64,000 nucleotides of DNA from a bacterium. GTDB lineage: Bacteria; Pseudomonadota; Alphaproteobacteria; Caulobacterales; Caulobacteraceae. Positions 8,232 through 16,789 of the stretch are shown piece by piece. The notes below the pieces were generated by a model. The model saw only the letters and a list, made by a program, of their open reading frames with translations. It did not search any database and was not told the origin of the DNA. The position numbers were made by a program, and so were the translations under genes. The stretch is from NCBI GenBank assembly GCA_030824495.1, contig JAVBXP010000039.1, positions 1-64,000 of the forward strand, read 5' to 3'. The stretch's first letter is position 1; each line of letters opens with the position of its first letter.

Positions 8232-9228
8232 CCCAGTTCCTGCGGGCGGCATCGACGACCAGGCCGCTCAATGGGCGGTCGAGGCGGCGTGTGGCGAACT
8301 GAGCGCTGAAGGCCGTGCCGAGCTCGAGGTCTGGCTTGCGGCGGACAGGCGCCATCGCGGCGCCTATGCGCGTGCGCGGGCCGTGTTTCTCGCCATGGAG
8401 GACGCCGTCGTCGGCGGTCGTCCCACGGCGCACGGGGCGACGCTCAGGCTGGTCGATACCGTCCCAACCACGATCGCCGCGCGCCCACCTTCGATCCGTC
8501 GCGGACGGAAGATGCTCTTCGGTGCTGCGCTCGCCGCGTCCCTTGGTGCTTTCGCATTCGTTGGTACGTTCGTCGTCCGTCAGACCGACCAACCGGGTCT
8601 AGCCGGGGAGCAGATTGTCAGGCTGAGTGACGGCTCTGTAGCGACCCTGCAGCGCGACGCGCGGATCGACGTCGTCCTATCCGAGGAGACCCGGCGGGTG
8701 ACCTTGTTGAGCGGCGACGCCACTTTCCGGGTCGCAAAGGATCAGGCTCGCCCGTTCGTCGTGCGGTCCGGCGAGGTCTACGCTCAGGCGACCGGCACGG
8801 TCTATTCGGTCGCGCGCGTCGGGCTCAGGGGCGGCGCCGTGAAGGTCATGGAAGGCAGCGTGCTGGTCTGGCCCGGCGACCAGCGCGAACGGGCGGTCCT
8901 GCTGCGAGCCGGCGAGTCGCTGACCCTCGACCCGCCATTGCCGGCGCCGCCGCGCCCACGTCCGGACAAGGTCGCCAGCAAAGGCCCGCCGCGGCCATCG
9001 GCATCGACGCAGATCACGCTCGACGACACGCCGATACGGGAGGCCGTGGCCCGTCTCAACCGCGCCAACAGCACCAAGATCGTTCTCGCCGACCCTGCGA
9101 TCGGCGACATCAGAATCGTCGGCTTGTTCAAGGCCGACGATCCGGACGAATTCGCTCGAATGGCGGCGGCCGTATCCGGCGGAGAAGTCGAGCGCGGCCC
9201 TGGAGTCATCGTAATAAAACTGAGATAA
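8224..9228 (+). CDS. FecR-family anti-sigma factor / signal transducer
   Basis: A 334-residue inner-membrane protein. The cytoplasmic N-terminus (about 1-95) has the DUF4880-type anti-sigma segment AAQWAVEAACGELSAEGRAELEVWLAADRRHRGAYARA. A single membrane helix (LFGAALAASLGAFAFVGTFVV) lies near residues 99-119. The periplasmic FecR domain (QIVRLSDGSVATLQRDARIDV through YAQATGTVYSVARV) follows. The C-terminus ends in a short beta-alpha region (ITLDDTPIREAVARLN...GVIVIKLR) that resembles an STN or secretin-N fold and probably docks to the receptor's own STN domain. The ATG at 8224 overlaps the sigma gene, so the two are translationally coupled. Confidence 0.92.
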   Translation: MASPVPAGGIDDQAAQWAVEAACGELSAEGRAELEVWLAADRRHRGAYARARAVFLAMEDAVVGGRPTAHGATLRLVDTVPTTIAARPPSIRRGRKMLFGAALAASLGAFAFVGTFVVRQTDQPGLAGEQIVRLSDGSVATLQRDARIDVVLSEETRRVTLLSGDATFRVAKDQARPFVVRSGEVYAQATGTVYSVARVGLRGGAVKVMEGSVLVWPGDQRERAVLLRAGESLTLDPPLPAPPRPRPDKVASKGPPRPSASTQITLDDTPIREAVARLNRANSTKIVLADPAIGDIRIVGLFKADDPDEFARMAAAVSGGEVERGPGVIVIKLR

Positions 9229-9323
9229 ATCAGAGCAAAATATTTAACGCTCTGAATCCGATCCAAATTCGGGAGATCCCCTGTCGAGAGATTGAAAGAC
9301 GTCAATCTTCGGGGGTCCTCTAG

Positions 9324-12300
9324 GTGCTTCGTTCAGCTTATCATTCGACTGTCTCCGCCATTGCGGTTGCGGCAGTATTCTCTATTCCTGCCATCGCACA
9401 GGCCCAGACGCGTAAGTTCGACATTCCGGCCCAGGCCGCCTCGACCGGTATTCAGGAATTCGCCCGCCAGGCCGGAATACGTGTCATCGCGACCGCCGCG
9501 GACACGAACCAGCGCCGCACGAACGCCGTCCAGGGCAGCCTCGACACGCGTCAGGCCATGGACCGGCTGCTGTCGGGCACGGGGCTCTCGGTCCGCAGCT
9601 TCGACGGCGCCATCGCGGTGTTGAGCGCCGCGGACGGGCGCTCCGATGCGGGCGCCGAGGTCGAAACCCTCGTCGTCACCGGTAGCCGTATCGCTCGTCC
9701 CGAGCTCGACTCGTCGATGCCTGTCAGCATCGTTTCCTTTGACACGGCCAAGGACTTCGGTCGCTTCACGGCCTACGACGCCCTGAAGCAGATCCCGGCC
9801 GTCGCCCCGGGCCTCGGCGAGTGGAGCTCGCGCAGTCAGGCGTATGACAAGGGCGTCGCCAACATCAACCTGCGCAACATGGGGGCGAACCGTTCGCTGG
9901 TCGTCGTGGACGGCCACCGATGGGTCTCGGGCGGCGCGCGCACCATGGCGGTCGACCTCAACACCATTCCCTCGGCGTTGATTGATCGCTTCGAGGTCGT
10001 CACTGGCGGCGCGGCGGCGATCTACGGGGCCGACGCCGTCACCGGCGCTGTCAATGTCATCATGAAGAAGGAGATGGCCGGCGTCTCGACGTCGCTGACG
10101 TCCGGGATTTCCGAAGAGGGCGACGCCGACCAGCACCATTTCTCGGCGGCTACGGGCTTCAAATTCGCGGAAGACCGCGCCCGCGTCGTGATCGGCGGCA
10201 ACTTCATCTACACCTCGCCGGTGCTCGCGACCGATCGCTATCCGAAGAACTGGGCCTACCAGGTCAATCCGGCCAACACGGGCCCCAATGACGGCATCCC
10301 GGACAACATCATCGTCGACACCAAGCAGTTCTATCGGTCAAACCACTCCACGTTCTGCCTCTTCAACCTGCAGGGATGCGGCACGACGCGGAACGGGGAC
10401 TGGTACCAGCTGATCAATGGTCAGGTCGTGCAGATCCCCAGGGATTCCTATCGCGTCATCACCACGGGCGAACTGGGCACGCAGGCCGGCGGGCCGGATA
10501 CCGCCTTCGGCACCCTGGCCAACATCACGATCCGCGACGAGTCGAAGAAGGGCTCGGTCTACGCAAACCTCTCCTACGACCTGACGCCGGACATCGTCTG
10601 GAACACATCCTTCGGTCTGGCCAAGAGCTGGGTTAGCGGCAGCAGTTCCTGGCCCCATTATCGGGACGACTTTCGGTCGACCAACTGGTGGGGCGTCAAT
10701 CCGGCGACCGGCGCGGGCCACTCCGGCGAAATCGCTCGCCTGACCGACCCCTATCTCCCTGAGTCACTGCGTCAGTTCATGGTGGCCAACGGTCTGACCT
10801 CCATCCCCTTGAACCGGCAGTACACCAACCTGCCGATCCAGGAAGAGATCCACGACCGCACCGCCTTCACCCTCGGATCGGAGGTGAATGGGCCGCTGAC
10901 CGACCGGTTGAATTGGCAGGGCTTCGTTCGCTACGGGCAGGTGGAGGATCAAGTTCGCTACAGCAACATGCTCGGCAAGCGCGAATGGCTCTCCGGGCGA
11001 GACGCCATCGTCCTGGATGGGCAGATCGTCTGCGCTGACGCTGGCGCGCGCGCTAGCGGCTGCGTTCCGTTCAACTTCTACACCACCGACGCGCCCAGTC
11101 AGGCGTGGGTGGACTACGCCATGTACGACCGCCGCGAGCGGACGAAGAACCAAATGCTGAACGCCGGCGTCGGCCTCGACGGCAGCCTGTTCACCCTGCC
11201 GGCCGGCGAGGTTCTGGTCGCAGCCGGTCTTGAGTGGCGACAAGAAAAGCTCGCCACCCGCGATGATCCCGACACCGCCAAGCTCAGCAACATCATCTGG
11301 GCCCCCGGCATGGACCACTCGGTGCACCCGTCGATGGACGCCACCCGCAATGTCTCGGAAGCCTACGCGGAGCTGGTGGCGCCGCTGCTCAGCGACGCGC
11401 CGCTCGCGCACAAGCTGTCGGTCGAGGGCGCCTATCGCTACTCGCACTACAACGACAACCCCGCCACGGACACGTGGAAGCTGGGGTTCAACTGGGCTCC
11501 GATCCCCGGTCTGACCGTTCGCGGCGCCAAGTCGTACAGCGTGCGCGTGCCCAACTTCGGCGAGCTCTTCTCGCCCTTAGGCGTGCAGAACCTGGGCAGC
11601 ATCTCCGATCCTTGCGAAGCGGCGCTTATCAACCAGGACCGAGACCGGGCGGCCAATTGCGCTGCAACGGTTCCGGGGTGGAGCGGGCCGCTGCCCGACG
11701 CCAACCTCAACGCCCCAAAGATCTTCACCGGCGGCAATCCGAACCTGACCCCGGAAACCGGAGACACCCACTCGTTCGGGGTGGTTCTGCAGCCGAGCTT
11801 CCTTCCCGGCTTCGACCTGACCGTCGACTACTGGGCGATCGACATCGAAAATGTCGTCACCTCCATCGCCTACACCACGATCATGAACAACTGCGTGGAC
11901 GCCAGCGGCGGCCCGGACATGGGCTACTGCCGGTTCGTCCATCGCCATGCGAGCGACGGTCCGGGCCATCTGGCCGGCCAGGTGGACTTCGTGGAGGCGC
12001 AGTTCGCGAACCTGGCCGCGCGTCGCTCGCGGGGGATCGACTACTCCGCAAATTACCGCCGCCCCCTTGGCGACGGCGTTCTGCGCCTGAACTTCATGGG
12101 CTCGCAGTTGCTCGAACAGACCACGATCGCACAGGTCGGCGGGACAGGCAGCGACGCCGCCGGACAGTGGAACAATCCAAAATTCAAGGGCACGCTGACG
12201 GCTGGATACGAGATCGGGAAGTTCAGGTTCGGCCTGAACACCACCTACACCTCGGCCGGCCGTTTCAACGTCAACGACCAGTCCGATGAGACGCGCGAGA

Positions 12301-12530
12301 TGTCCGAGGTCCCCGCGTATTTCAACCACAACATGAGCGTGTCCTACAGTCCGAACGACCAGTACAGCATTCAGCTGGGCGTCAGGAACTTCACCAACAA
12401 CCGCATCGACCATCCGGTGCTTCAGTGGACCTACGCCAGTCCGAACCAGACAGAAGGCAACGCCCAGGGCGTCGCGTTCATGGACGCGGTCGGCCGCTAC
12501 TTCTTCCTCACTCTGAAAGCGGACTTCTGA
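9324..12530 (+). CDS. TonB-dependent receptor with N-terminal STN signalling domain
   Basis: A 1068-residue outer-membrane receptor. A GTG start follows directly after an in-frame TAG, so no earlier start is possible. A signal peptide (ending AIAQAQ) is followed by a secretin/TonB N-terminal domain (KFDIPAQAASTGIQEFARQAGIRV..., about residues 33-105) used for trans-envelope signalling. Then come a TonB box (VETLVVTGSRI), a plug domain (NINLRNMGANRSLVVVDGHR; GAAAIYGADAVTGAVNVI) and a large barrel ending in FFLTLKADF. The barrel resembles the Caulobacterales receptors with an NPNLTPETGDTHSFGV motif. With the upstream FecI/FecR genes it forms a complete surface-signalling system. The downstream GDPD hints at a glycerophospho-substrate, but an iron chelate cannot be excluded. 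Confidence 0.95.
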   Translation: MLRSAYHSTVSAIAVAAVFSIPAIAQAQTRKFDIPAQAASTGIQEFARQAGIRVIATAADTNQRRTNAVQGSLDTRQAMDRLLSGTGLSVRSFDGAIAVLSAADGRSDAGAEVETLVVTGSRIARPELDSSMPVSIVSFDTAKDFGRFTAYDALKQIPAVAPGLGEWSSRSQAYDKGVANINLRNMGANRSLVVVDGHRWVSGGARTMAVDLNTIPSALIDRFEVVTGGAAAIYGADAVTGAVNVIMKKEMAGVSTSLTSGISEEGDADQHHFSAATGFKFAEDRARVVIGGNFIYTSPVLATDRYPKNWAYQVNPANTGPNDGIPDNIIVDTKQFYRSNHSTFCLFNLQGCGTTRNGDWYQLINGQVVQIPRDSYRVITTGELGTQAGGPDTAFGTLANITIRDESKKGSVYANLSYDLTPDIVWNTSFGLAKSWVSGSSSWPHYRDDFRSTNWWGVNPATGAGHSGEIARLTDPYLPESLRQFMVANGLTSIPLNRQYTNLPIQEEIHDRTAFTLGSEVNGPLTDRLNWQGFVRYGQVEDQVRYSNMLGKREWLSGRDAIVLDGQIVCADAGARASGCVPFNFYTTDAPSQAWVDYAMYDRRERTKNQMLNAGVGLDGSLFTLPAGEVLVAAGLEWRQEKLATRDDPDTAKLSNIIWAPGMDHSVHPSMDATRNVSEAYAELVAPLLSDAPLAHKLSVEGAYRYSHYNDNPATDTWKLGFNWAPIPGLTVRGAKSYSVRVPNFGELFSPLGVQNLGSISDPCEAALINQDRDRAANCAATVPGWSGPLPDANLNAPKIFTGGNPNLTPETGDTHSFGVVLQPSFLPGFDLTVDYWAIDIENVVTSIAYTTIMNNCVDASGGPDMGYCRFVHRHASDGPGHLAGQVDFVEAQFANLAARRSRGIDYSANYRRPLGDGVLRLNFMGSQLLEQTTIAQVGGTGSDAAGQWNNPKFKGTLTAGYEIGKFRFGLNTTYTSAGRFNVNDQSDETREMSEVPAYFNHNMSVSYSPNDQYSIQLGVRNFTNNRIDHPVLQWTYASPNQTEGNAQGVAFMDAVGRYFFLTLKADF

Positions 12531-12532
12531 TC

Positions 12533-13393
12533 ATGCGGGCGCTTCTCTCAATCATTGCCGCCGCCATGCTCACTCCATATGCGCACGCGGCCGAGCCCAG
12601 CCAGCCGATCGTGATCGCACATCGCGGCGGCGCGCTGCTGATGCCGGAAAACACTTTGCCGGCCTTCGACAACGCCATCGCCCTCGGCGCCGAGGTGCTC
12701 GAATTCGACATGGTGATGACCGCCGACGACCAGCTCGTCGTTCAGCACGATCCCACAATCAACGCCACCTTCTGTTCCGCCCAGCCCGGTTCTGGCCTTT
12801 CACCGGGCCCCGTCCGGGCGATGAAGCTTGCGGATGTGCTGCAGTTCGATTGCGGATCGAAGCACCGGGCCATCTATCCGACCCAGAAGCCGGTTCCCGG
12901 GGCGCGCATGCCGACGCCCGACGCGGTTTTCGCCCGCTACAAGGACACCCCGGCGCTGTTCTTCGGCGAGACCAAGATGCCCAAGCCGGGCGAGGGGCAG
13001 GTCGATCCGGTGACGTTCGCCCGCCTGATCGACGTCGCGGTGCGCAAGCACGGCCTCGAGGACCGATTCATCCTGCAATCCTTCGACTGGCGAACGGTCG
13101 ATGCGATGCACGAGATCAATCCGCGCATCCGTACCTGCCTGCTAGGGGCGAAGGCGGAGAAGGGCGCCTATCTTGAGCTTCTTCGCCAGCATCACGCCAG
13201 ATGTCTGACCTTGAGTTCGAAGGTTACCGACGCGGCCGAGGTGAAGCAGCTTCGCAACGCTGGCGTGATGGTGATTTCCGACGTCGTCGATGACGAAGAC
13301 GGATGGCGCATCAACCTCGAACTCGGAACGAGCGCGATCTTCACGAACGATCCCGAAGGCCTGATCGCGTTCCTCAAGCGCGCCGCCAACTGA
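12533..13393 (+). CDS. secreted glycerophosphodiester phosphodiesterase (GDPD)
   Basis: A 286-residue protein with a signal peptide (MRALLSIIAAAMLTPYAHA, cleaved before AEPS), so it is periplasmic. The GDPD TIM-barrel motifs are present: IAHRGGALLMPENTLPAFD with catalytic His and Glu, then EVLEFDMVMTADDQLVVQHD with the metal ligands and second catalytic His, and FFGETKMP and ILQSFDWRTV further on. It hydrolyses glycerophosphodiesters to glycerol-3-phosphate and an alcohol. It starts 2 nt after the TBDR stop, so the enzyme and receptor are almost certainly co-expressed. This suggests that receptor and enzyme act on one nutrient. Confidence 0.95.
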   Translation: MRALLSIIAAAMLTPYAHAAEPSQPIVIAHRGGALLMPENTLPAFDNAIALGAEVLEFDMVMTADDQLVVQHDPTINATFCSAQPGSGLSPGPVRAMKLADVLQFDCGSKHRAIYPTQKPVPGARMPTPDAVFARYKDTPALFFGETKMPKPGEGQVDPVTFARLIDVAVRKHGLEDRFILQSFDWRTVDAMHEINPRIRTCLLGAKAEKGAYLELLRQHHARCLTLSSKVTDAAEVKQLRNAGVMVISDVVDDEDGWRINLELGTSAIFTNDPEGLIAFLKRAAN

Positions 13394-14024
13394 CCTGCTC
13401 CGATGGCCAGTCGTTATGGGCCCGCGGTGGCGGATGATCGCGCGGTCTGAGGTTGACGACGGAACGAGCCTCCCCGACTTGGTCCGCGTCACAGCTTCCT
13501 GGCGAGGCGTCCTTTTGGTGGCTCGTCAGGAAGCTTCATTGTCCGCTCTCGACACATCACGAATGTCATCTCCTGGCGCAAAGCAGTCCGTCGTCGCAGT
13601 GTTCGACTAGCGATCAATGGAAGTCGCGTACGATGGGTGGCCGTCTTAAGCCCCGGGTGATTGCGAAGCTCGAGCGCCGACCGCGTCGGTTGGGGCGCTA
13701 GGCCCAGTAGCGGCCCGCGCGCGTCGCCAAGAGCTTGTGACACCAGCGGGCGAAACCTGAACTGAGTTTGGTGATCGTCATTCGCGTGATCCCTGTTTGA
13801 GCGACAGGGTGCAGGCGGTTTGCGCGCGATGGTGAGGTGTCTCGGGCCGCCAAGTGCGATTGAGGGCAAACGGCGCAGGAAAGGGCGCCGCGGCCCCGGG
13901 CGGCTCGTTTTTGCGGCAGCTCTGCCAGGCCTGGCCGCGCTTGCGGGATGTCTCGCAGTATTACGATTGCCAGAATTCGTAATATGCCAACCGTGACGGC
14001 ATCGAACTATCAGGGAGCCGGTTC
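13394..14024. other. 630-bp stretch without a convincing gene
   Basis: I find no frame here with a ribosome-binding site and protein-like composition. The longest open frame (minus, 13489-13869) is Arg/Pro-rich and matches nothing I recognise. A GC hairpin (GCCGC 13887-13891 with GCGGC 13900-13904) is followed by TCGTTTTT and could end the upstream operon or be chance. The right end carries the operator for the ABC transporter genes. Confidence 0.6.
13958..13985. promoter_or_regulatory. bipartite operator TATTACGA-N10-TCGTAATA upstream of transporter operon
   Basis: TATTACGA (13959-13966) and TCGTAATA (13977-13984) are perfect inverted half-sites with a 10-bp spacer, ending 40 bp ahead of the start at 14025. 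The same dyad, with one mismatch and the same spacing, lies at 24141-24166 in front of the ribbon-helix-helix regulator gene. The spaced-palindrome design is that of NikR-type operators. I infer that this regulator controls both convergent operons. Confidence 0.82.
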
Positions 14025-15125
14025 ATGAGTGCCTTGTTCACCCGTAAGCGTTTCATCGCGGCCATGGTCGCATCCTCTCTGGCGCTGGCGGGTTGCGGCC
14101 CTAAGAGCGAGGAGAAGGGCGCTGCGCCCGCGCCGGCCCAGGCCAGCTACAAGATCGGTTGGACCGTCTATGCCGGCTGGATGCCGTGGGCCTATGCCCA
14201 GCAGGCCGGGATCGTGAAGAAGTGGGGCGACAAGTACGGCGTTTCGATCGAGCTGGTTCAGATCAACGACTACGTGGAGTCGCTCAACCAGTTCTCCGCC
14301 GGCAAGCTCGACGGGGTGACCGCCACCAACATGGACGCTCTGACCGTCCCGGCGGCGGCCGGCAGGGACACCACCGTCCTGATGATCGGGGACTACTCCA
14401 ACGGCAATGACGGGGTGGTCCTGAAGAACGGCGCGACCCTCGCCGACATCAAGGGGCGGCCGGTGAACCTGGTCGAGCTTTCGGTCTCCCACTATCTGCT
14501 GGCGCGTGCGCTCGAGACGGCCGGTCTGAAGATGGCCGACGTCAAGACGGTCAACACCTCAGACGCCGACATCGTGGCCGCCTTCGGCGCCGCCGACACC
14601 AAGGCCCTGGTGACCTGGAACCCCCAGCTTTCCGAGGTGTCGAAGATGCCGGGCGCCACGCTGGTGTTCGACAGTTCCAAGATCCCTGGTGAGATCTTGG
14701 ACGGTCTGATGGTCAGCACCGAGGCGCTGAAGGCCAATCCCAATCTCGGCAAGGCGCTCACAGGCATCTGGTACGAGGTGGCCGCGCTAACCACAGCCCA
14801 GACCCCGGAGGGCAAGGCAGCCCGCGAAGCGATGGCCAAGCTGTCGGGGTCGGACCTAGCCAGCTTCGAGAGCCAGCTGAAGACCACCTACCTCTACGCC
14901 GATCCAAAGGCCGCGCTCGCCGCGACCCTCAGTCCCGACCTGGTGACGGCCAATGATCGTGTGCGCAAGTTCAGCTTCAGCATGGGTCTCTTCGGTCAGG
15001 GCGCGAAGTCGGTGGACGACATCGGCATCAGCTTCCCGGGCGGTAAAACCCTCGGCGATCCGGCCAATGTGAAACTGCGGTTCGATCCGACCTACGTGCA
15101 GCTAGCGGCCGACGGAAAGCTCTAG
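14025..15125 (+). CDS. ABC transporter substrate-binding lipoprotein of the carboxylase island (probable guanidine/urea uptake)
   Basis: A 366-residue periplasmic binding protein. The N-terminus is a lipoprotein signal with lipobox LALAGC, and the lipidated cysteine is residue 24. The mature protein has the NrtA/SsuA/TauA fold: KIGWTVYAGWMPWAYAQQAGI, then VSIELVQINDYVESLNQFSAGKLDGVTATNMDAL. This subgroup is the one linked to urea-carboxylase clusters in many proteobacteria. It opens a three-gene operon with permease and ATPase, convergent with the carboxylase operon. A spaced palindrome lies about 40 bp upstream. The most likely ligand is guanidine, given the deiminase-type genes nearby. Urea is the older assignment. 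Confidence 0.9.
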   Translation: MSALFTRKRFIAAMVASSLALAGCGPKSEEKGAAPAPAQASYKIGWTVYAGWMPWAYAQQAGIVKKWGDKYGVSIELVQINDYVESLNQFSAGKLDGVTATNMDALTVPAAAGRDTTVLMIGDYSNGNDGVVLKNGATLADIKGRPVNLVELSVSHYLLARALETAGLKMADVKTVNTSDADIVAAFGAADTKALVTWNPQLSEVSKMPGATLVFDSSKIPGEILDGLMVSTEALKANPNLGKALTGIWYEVAALTTAQTPEGKAAREAMAKLSGSDLASFESQLKTTYLYADPKAALAATLSPDLVTANDRVRKFSFSMGLFGQGAKSVDDIGISFPGGKTLGDPANVKLRFDPTYVQLAADGKL

Positions 15126-15134
15126 TTCGCGTGC

Positions 15135-15157
15135 GCCGCCCCGCTCCCCGGGGCGGC
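15135..15157 (+). terminator. intercistronic hairpin between binding protein and permease genes
   Basis: GCCGCCCCG (15135-15143) pairs with CGGGGCGGC (15149-15157) over nine GC pairs with a 5-nt loop and no T-run. It lies between a periplasmic protein gene and its permease. In that position such hairpins usually stabilise the upstream message or partly attenuate the downstream genes. Confidence 0.55.
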
Positions 15158-15182
15158 AGGCCACCTCCAGTTCGGGACGCAC

Positions 15183-16001
15183 ATGCGCCGCTTGCTCAAT
15201 GTCAGGCCCAATAGCGGGCTTCGTATCCTGCTCGGCGTGCTGCCGCTGGTGGCCGTGGCGCTGGTCTATCTGATGGCCTCGCAGGCGCGGCACGCGGAGA
15301 ACCCGCGCGACAAGCTGCTGCCGACGCCGGGCGCCATGGCTGAGGCCGTCCAGTTGATGTCGAGGGTCGATCCACTCACCGGCGATCGGCCGCTAGTGGT
15401 CGACACGGCGGCCAGCCTGAAGCGGATCGGCGTGGCGCTGGGCATCGCGACCGGGACGGCCTTGGTGCTCGGTATCGGGCTTGGTCTGCTGCCGGTGCTG
15501 CGGGCCCCGCTTGGTCCCTTGGTGGCGGCGATCGCCGTGATCCCTCCGATCGCCGTATTGCCCATCCTCTTCATCGTCTTCGGCCTGGGCGAGACCGCCA
15601 AGATCGCCTTGATCGTCATCGGCATCACGCCGGTCATGGTCCGTGACATGGCCGGCCAGGTGGCCGCGATCCCCGAGGAGCAGCTCGTAAAGGCCCAAAC
15701 CCTGGGCAGCAGCACCTGGCAGCTCGCGGTGCGGGTGGCCTTGCCGCAGGCGATGCCACGGCTGATCGACAGCCTGCGCCTCTCGCTTTGCCCGGCCTGG
15801 GTCTATCTGATCTCCGCCGAGGCGATCGCAGCCGACGTCGGACTCGGCTATCGGATCTTCCTGGTCCGCCGCTATCTGTCGATGGATATCATCCTGCCTT
15901 ATGTCGTCTGGATCTCGCTGCTGGCGGTGGCGATGGACGTATCGCTGCGCCTGATCAGCCGCAGAGCCTATCCCTGGGCCCACCCGGTGCGGAGTCGCTG
16001 A
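15183..16001 (+). CDS. ABC transporter permease of the carboxylase island
   Basis: A 272-residue integral membrane protein with about six predicted helices: LLGVLPLVAVALVYLM, VALGIATGTALVLGIGLGL, LVAAIAVIPPIAVLPILFIVFGL, IALIVIGITPVMV, a region near WVYLISAEAIAADVG and a last helix near YVVWISLLAVAMDV. The loop EEQLVKAQTLGSSTWQLAVRVALPQAMPRLIDSLR holds the coupling helix (EAA-like motif) that contacts the ATPase. It belongs to the SsuC/TauC/NrtB group. It stands between the binding protein and the ATPase gene, one base before the latter's start. Confidence 0.92.
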   Translation: MRRLLNVRPNSGLRILLGVLPLVAVALVYLMASQARHAENPRDKLLPTPGAMAEAVQLMSRVDPLTGDRPLVVDTAASLKRIGVALGIATGTALVLGIGLGLLPVLRAPLGPLVAAIAVIPPIAVLPILFIVFGLGETAKIALIVIGITPVMVRDMAGQVAAIPEEQLVKAQTLGSSTWQLAVRVALPQAMPRLIDSLRLSLCPAWVYLISAEAIAADVGLGYRIFLVRRYLSMDIILPYVVWISLLAVAMDVSLRLISRRAYPWAHPVRSR

Positions 16002-16002
16002 G

Positions 16003-16764
16003 ATGACCTTGCTGACTTTTCGCGATGTCTGGGTGGAGTACGGCGATAAGGTCGTGCTGGAGAAGGTCGACCTGTCGATCTGCGAAGGAAGCTTCGTCTC
16101 GATCGTGGGCCCGTCCGGCGCGGGCAAGAGCACGTTTCTGCGCCTGGCGCTCGGCCAGGAAGGACCGACCCGCGGGGCGATCGATCTCGATGGCCGCCGG
16201 CTGGCGGCCGAGCCTGGTCCCGACCGCGGGGTGGTGTTCCAGAAGTACTCGGTCTTCCCCCACCTGAGCGCCCGAGACAACGTGGTCTTTGGGCTCGACT
16301 GCGAGGGCTCGTGGTTCCGGGGACGTTTGTCGGGCGCGCGCCGGCGCGAGGCCTTGGCGCAGGCCGACATGATGCTGGCGGCGGTCGGCCTTGGCGACAG
16401 CGGCGACGTCTATCCCGCGCAGATGTCTGGCGGCATGCAGCAGCGGCTGGCCATCGCTCAGGCGCTGATCAAGAAGCCGCGCATCCTGCTGCTCGATGAG
16501 CCGTTCGGGGCCCTAGACCCTGGCGTGCGCCTGGACATGCACGAGCTGATCACCGGCCTTTGGCGCGAGCACGGCCTGACCATCATGATGGTCACCCACG
16601 ACATCAAGGAGGCCTTCAAGCTCGGCACGCGGGTTTTGGCCTTTGACAAGCGCCGCCGCGATCCGCAGGCGCCGCATCGGTACGGCTCGACAGCGGTCTA
16701 TGACTTCCCGCTCGACAAACCGGGCGCGGCCGGGCCCGAAGCGCTGGCGGGGCTGGGGAGCTGA
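16003..16764 (+). CDS. ABC transporter ATP-binding protein of the carboxylase island
   Basis: A 253-residue ATPase with every motif in place: Walker A GPSGAGKST (Lys42), Q-loop in VVFQKYSVFP, signature MSGGMQQR, Walker B ILLLDEPFGALD and switch histidine in MVTHDIKEA. It is of the SsuB/TauB/NrtD type. A stretch rich in Arg (FRGRLSGARRREAL) lies between Q-loop and signature, and the tail after MVTHDIKEAFKLG is longer than usual, as in urea-carboxylase-linked ATPases. It completes the transporter operon and ends 25 bases before the convergent allophanate hydrolase stop. Confidence 0.94.
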   Translation: MTLLTFRDVWVEYGDKVVLEKVDLSICEGSFVSIVGPSGAGKSTFLRLALGQEGPTRGAIDLDGRRLAAEPGPDRGVVFQKYSVFPHLSARDNVVFGLDCEGSWFRGRLSGARRREALAQADMMLAAVGLGDSGDVYPAQMSGGMQQRLAIAQALIKKPRILLLDEPFGALDPGVRLDMHELITGLWREHGLTIMMVTHDIKEAFKLGTRVLAFDKRRRDPQAPHRYGSTAVYDFPLDKPGAAGPEALAGLGS

Positions 16765-16789
16765 TGCCGGCTCTTGACGGGTAAGACGG

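Noticed and set aside
13489..13869. 126-codon minus frame in the gap before the transporter operon
   Set aside because: Arg/Pro/Thr-rich with no ribosome-binding site and no known domain. I also considered a decayed transposase but could not recognise one.
13860..14024. Guanidine-I, -II or -III riboswitch upstream of the transporter operon
   Set aside because: I looked for the conserved ykkC-type core and for paired ACGR-loop hairpins here and at 24123-24385 and saw neither. A covariance-model search would be decisive.
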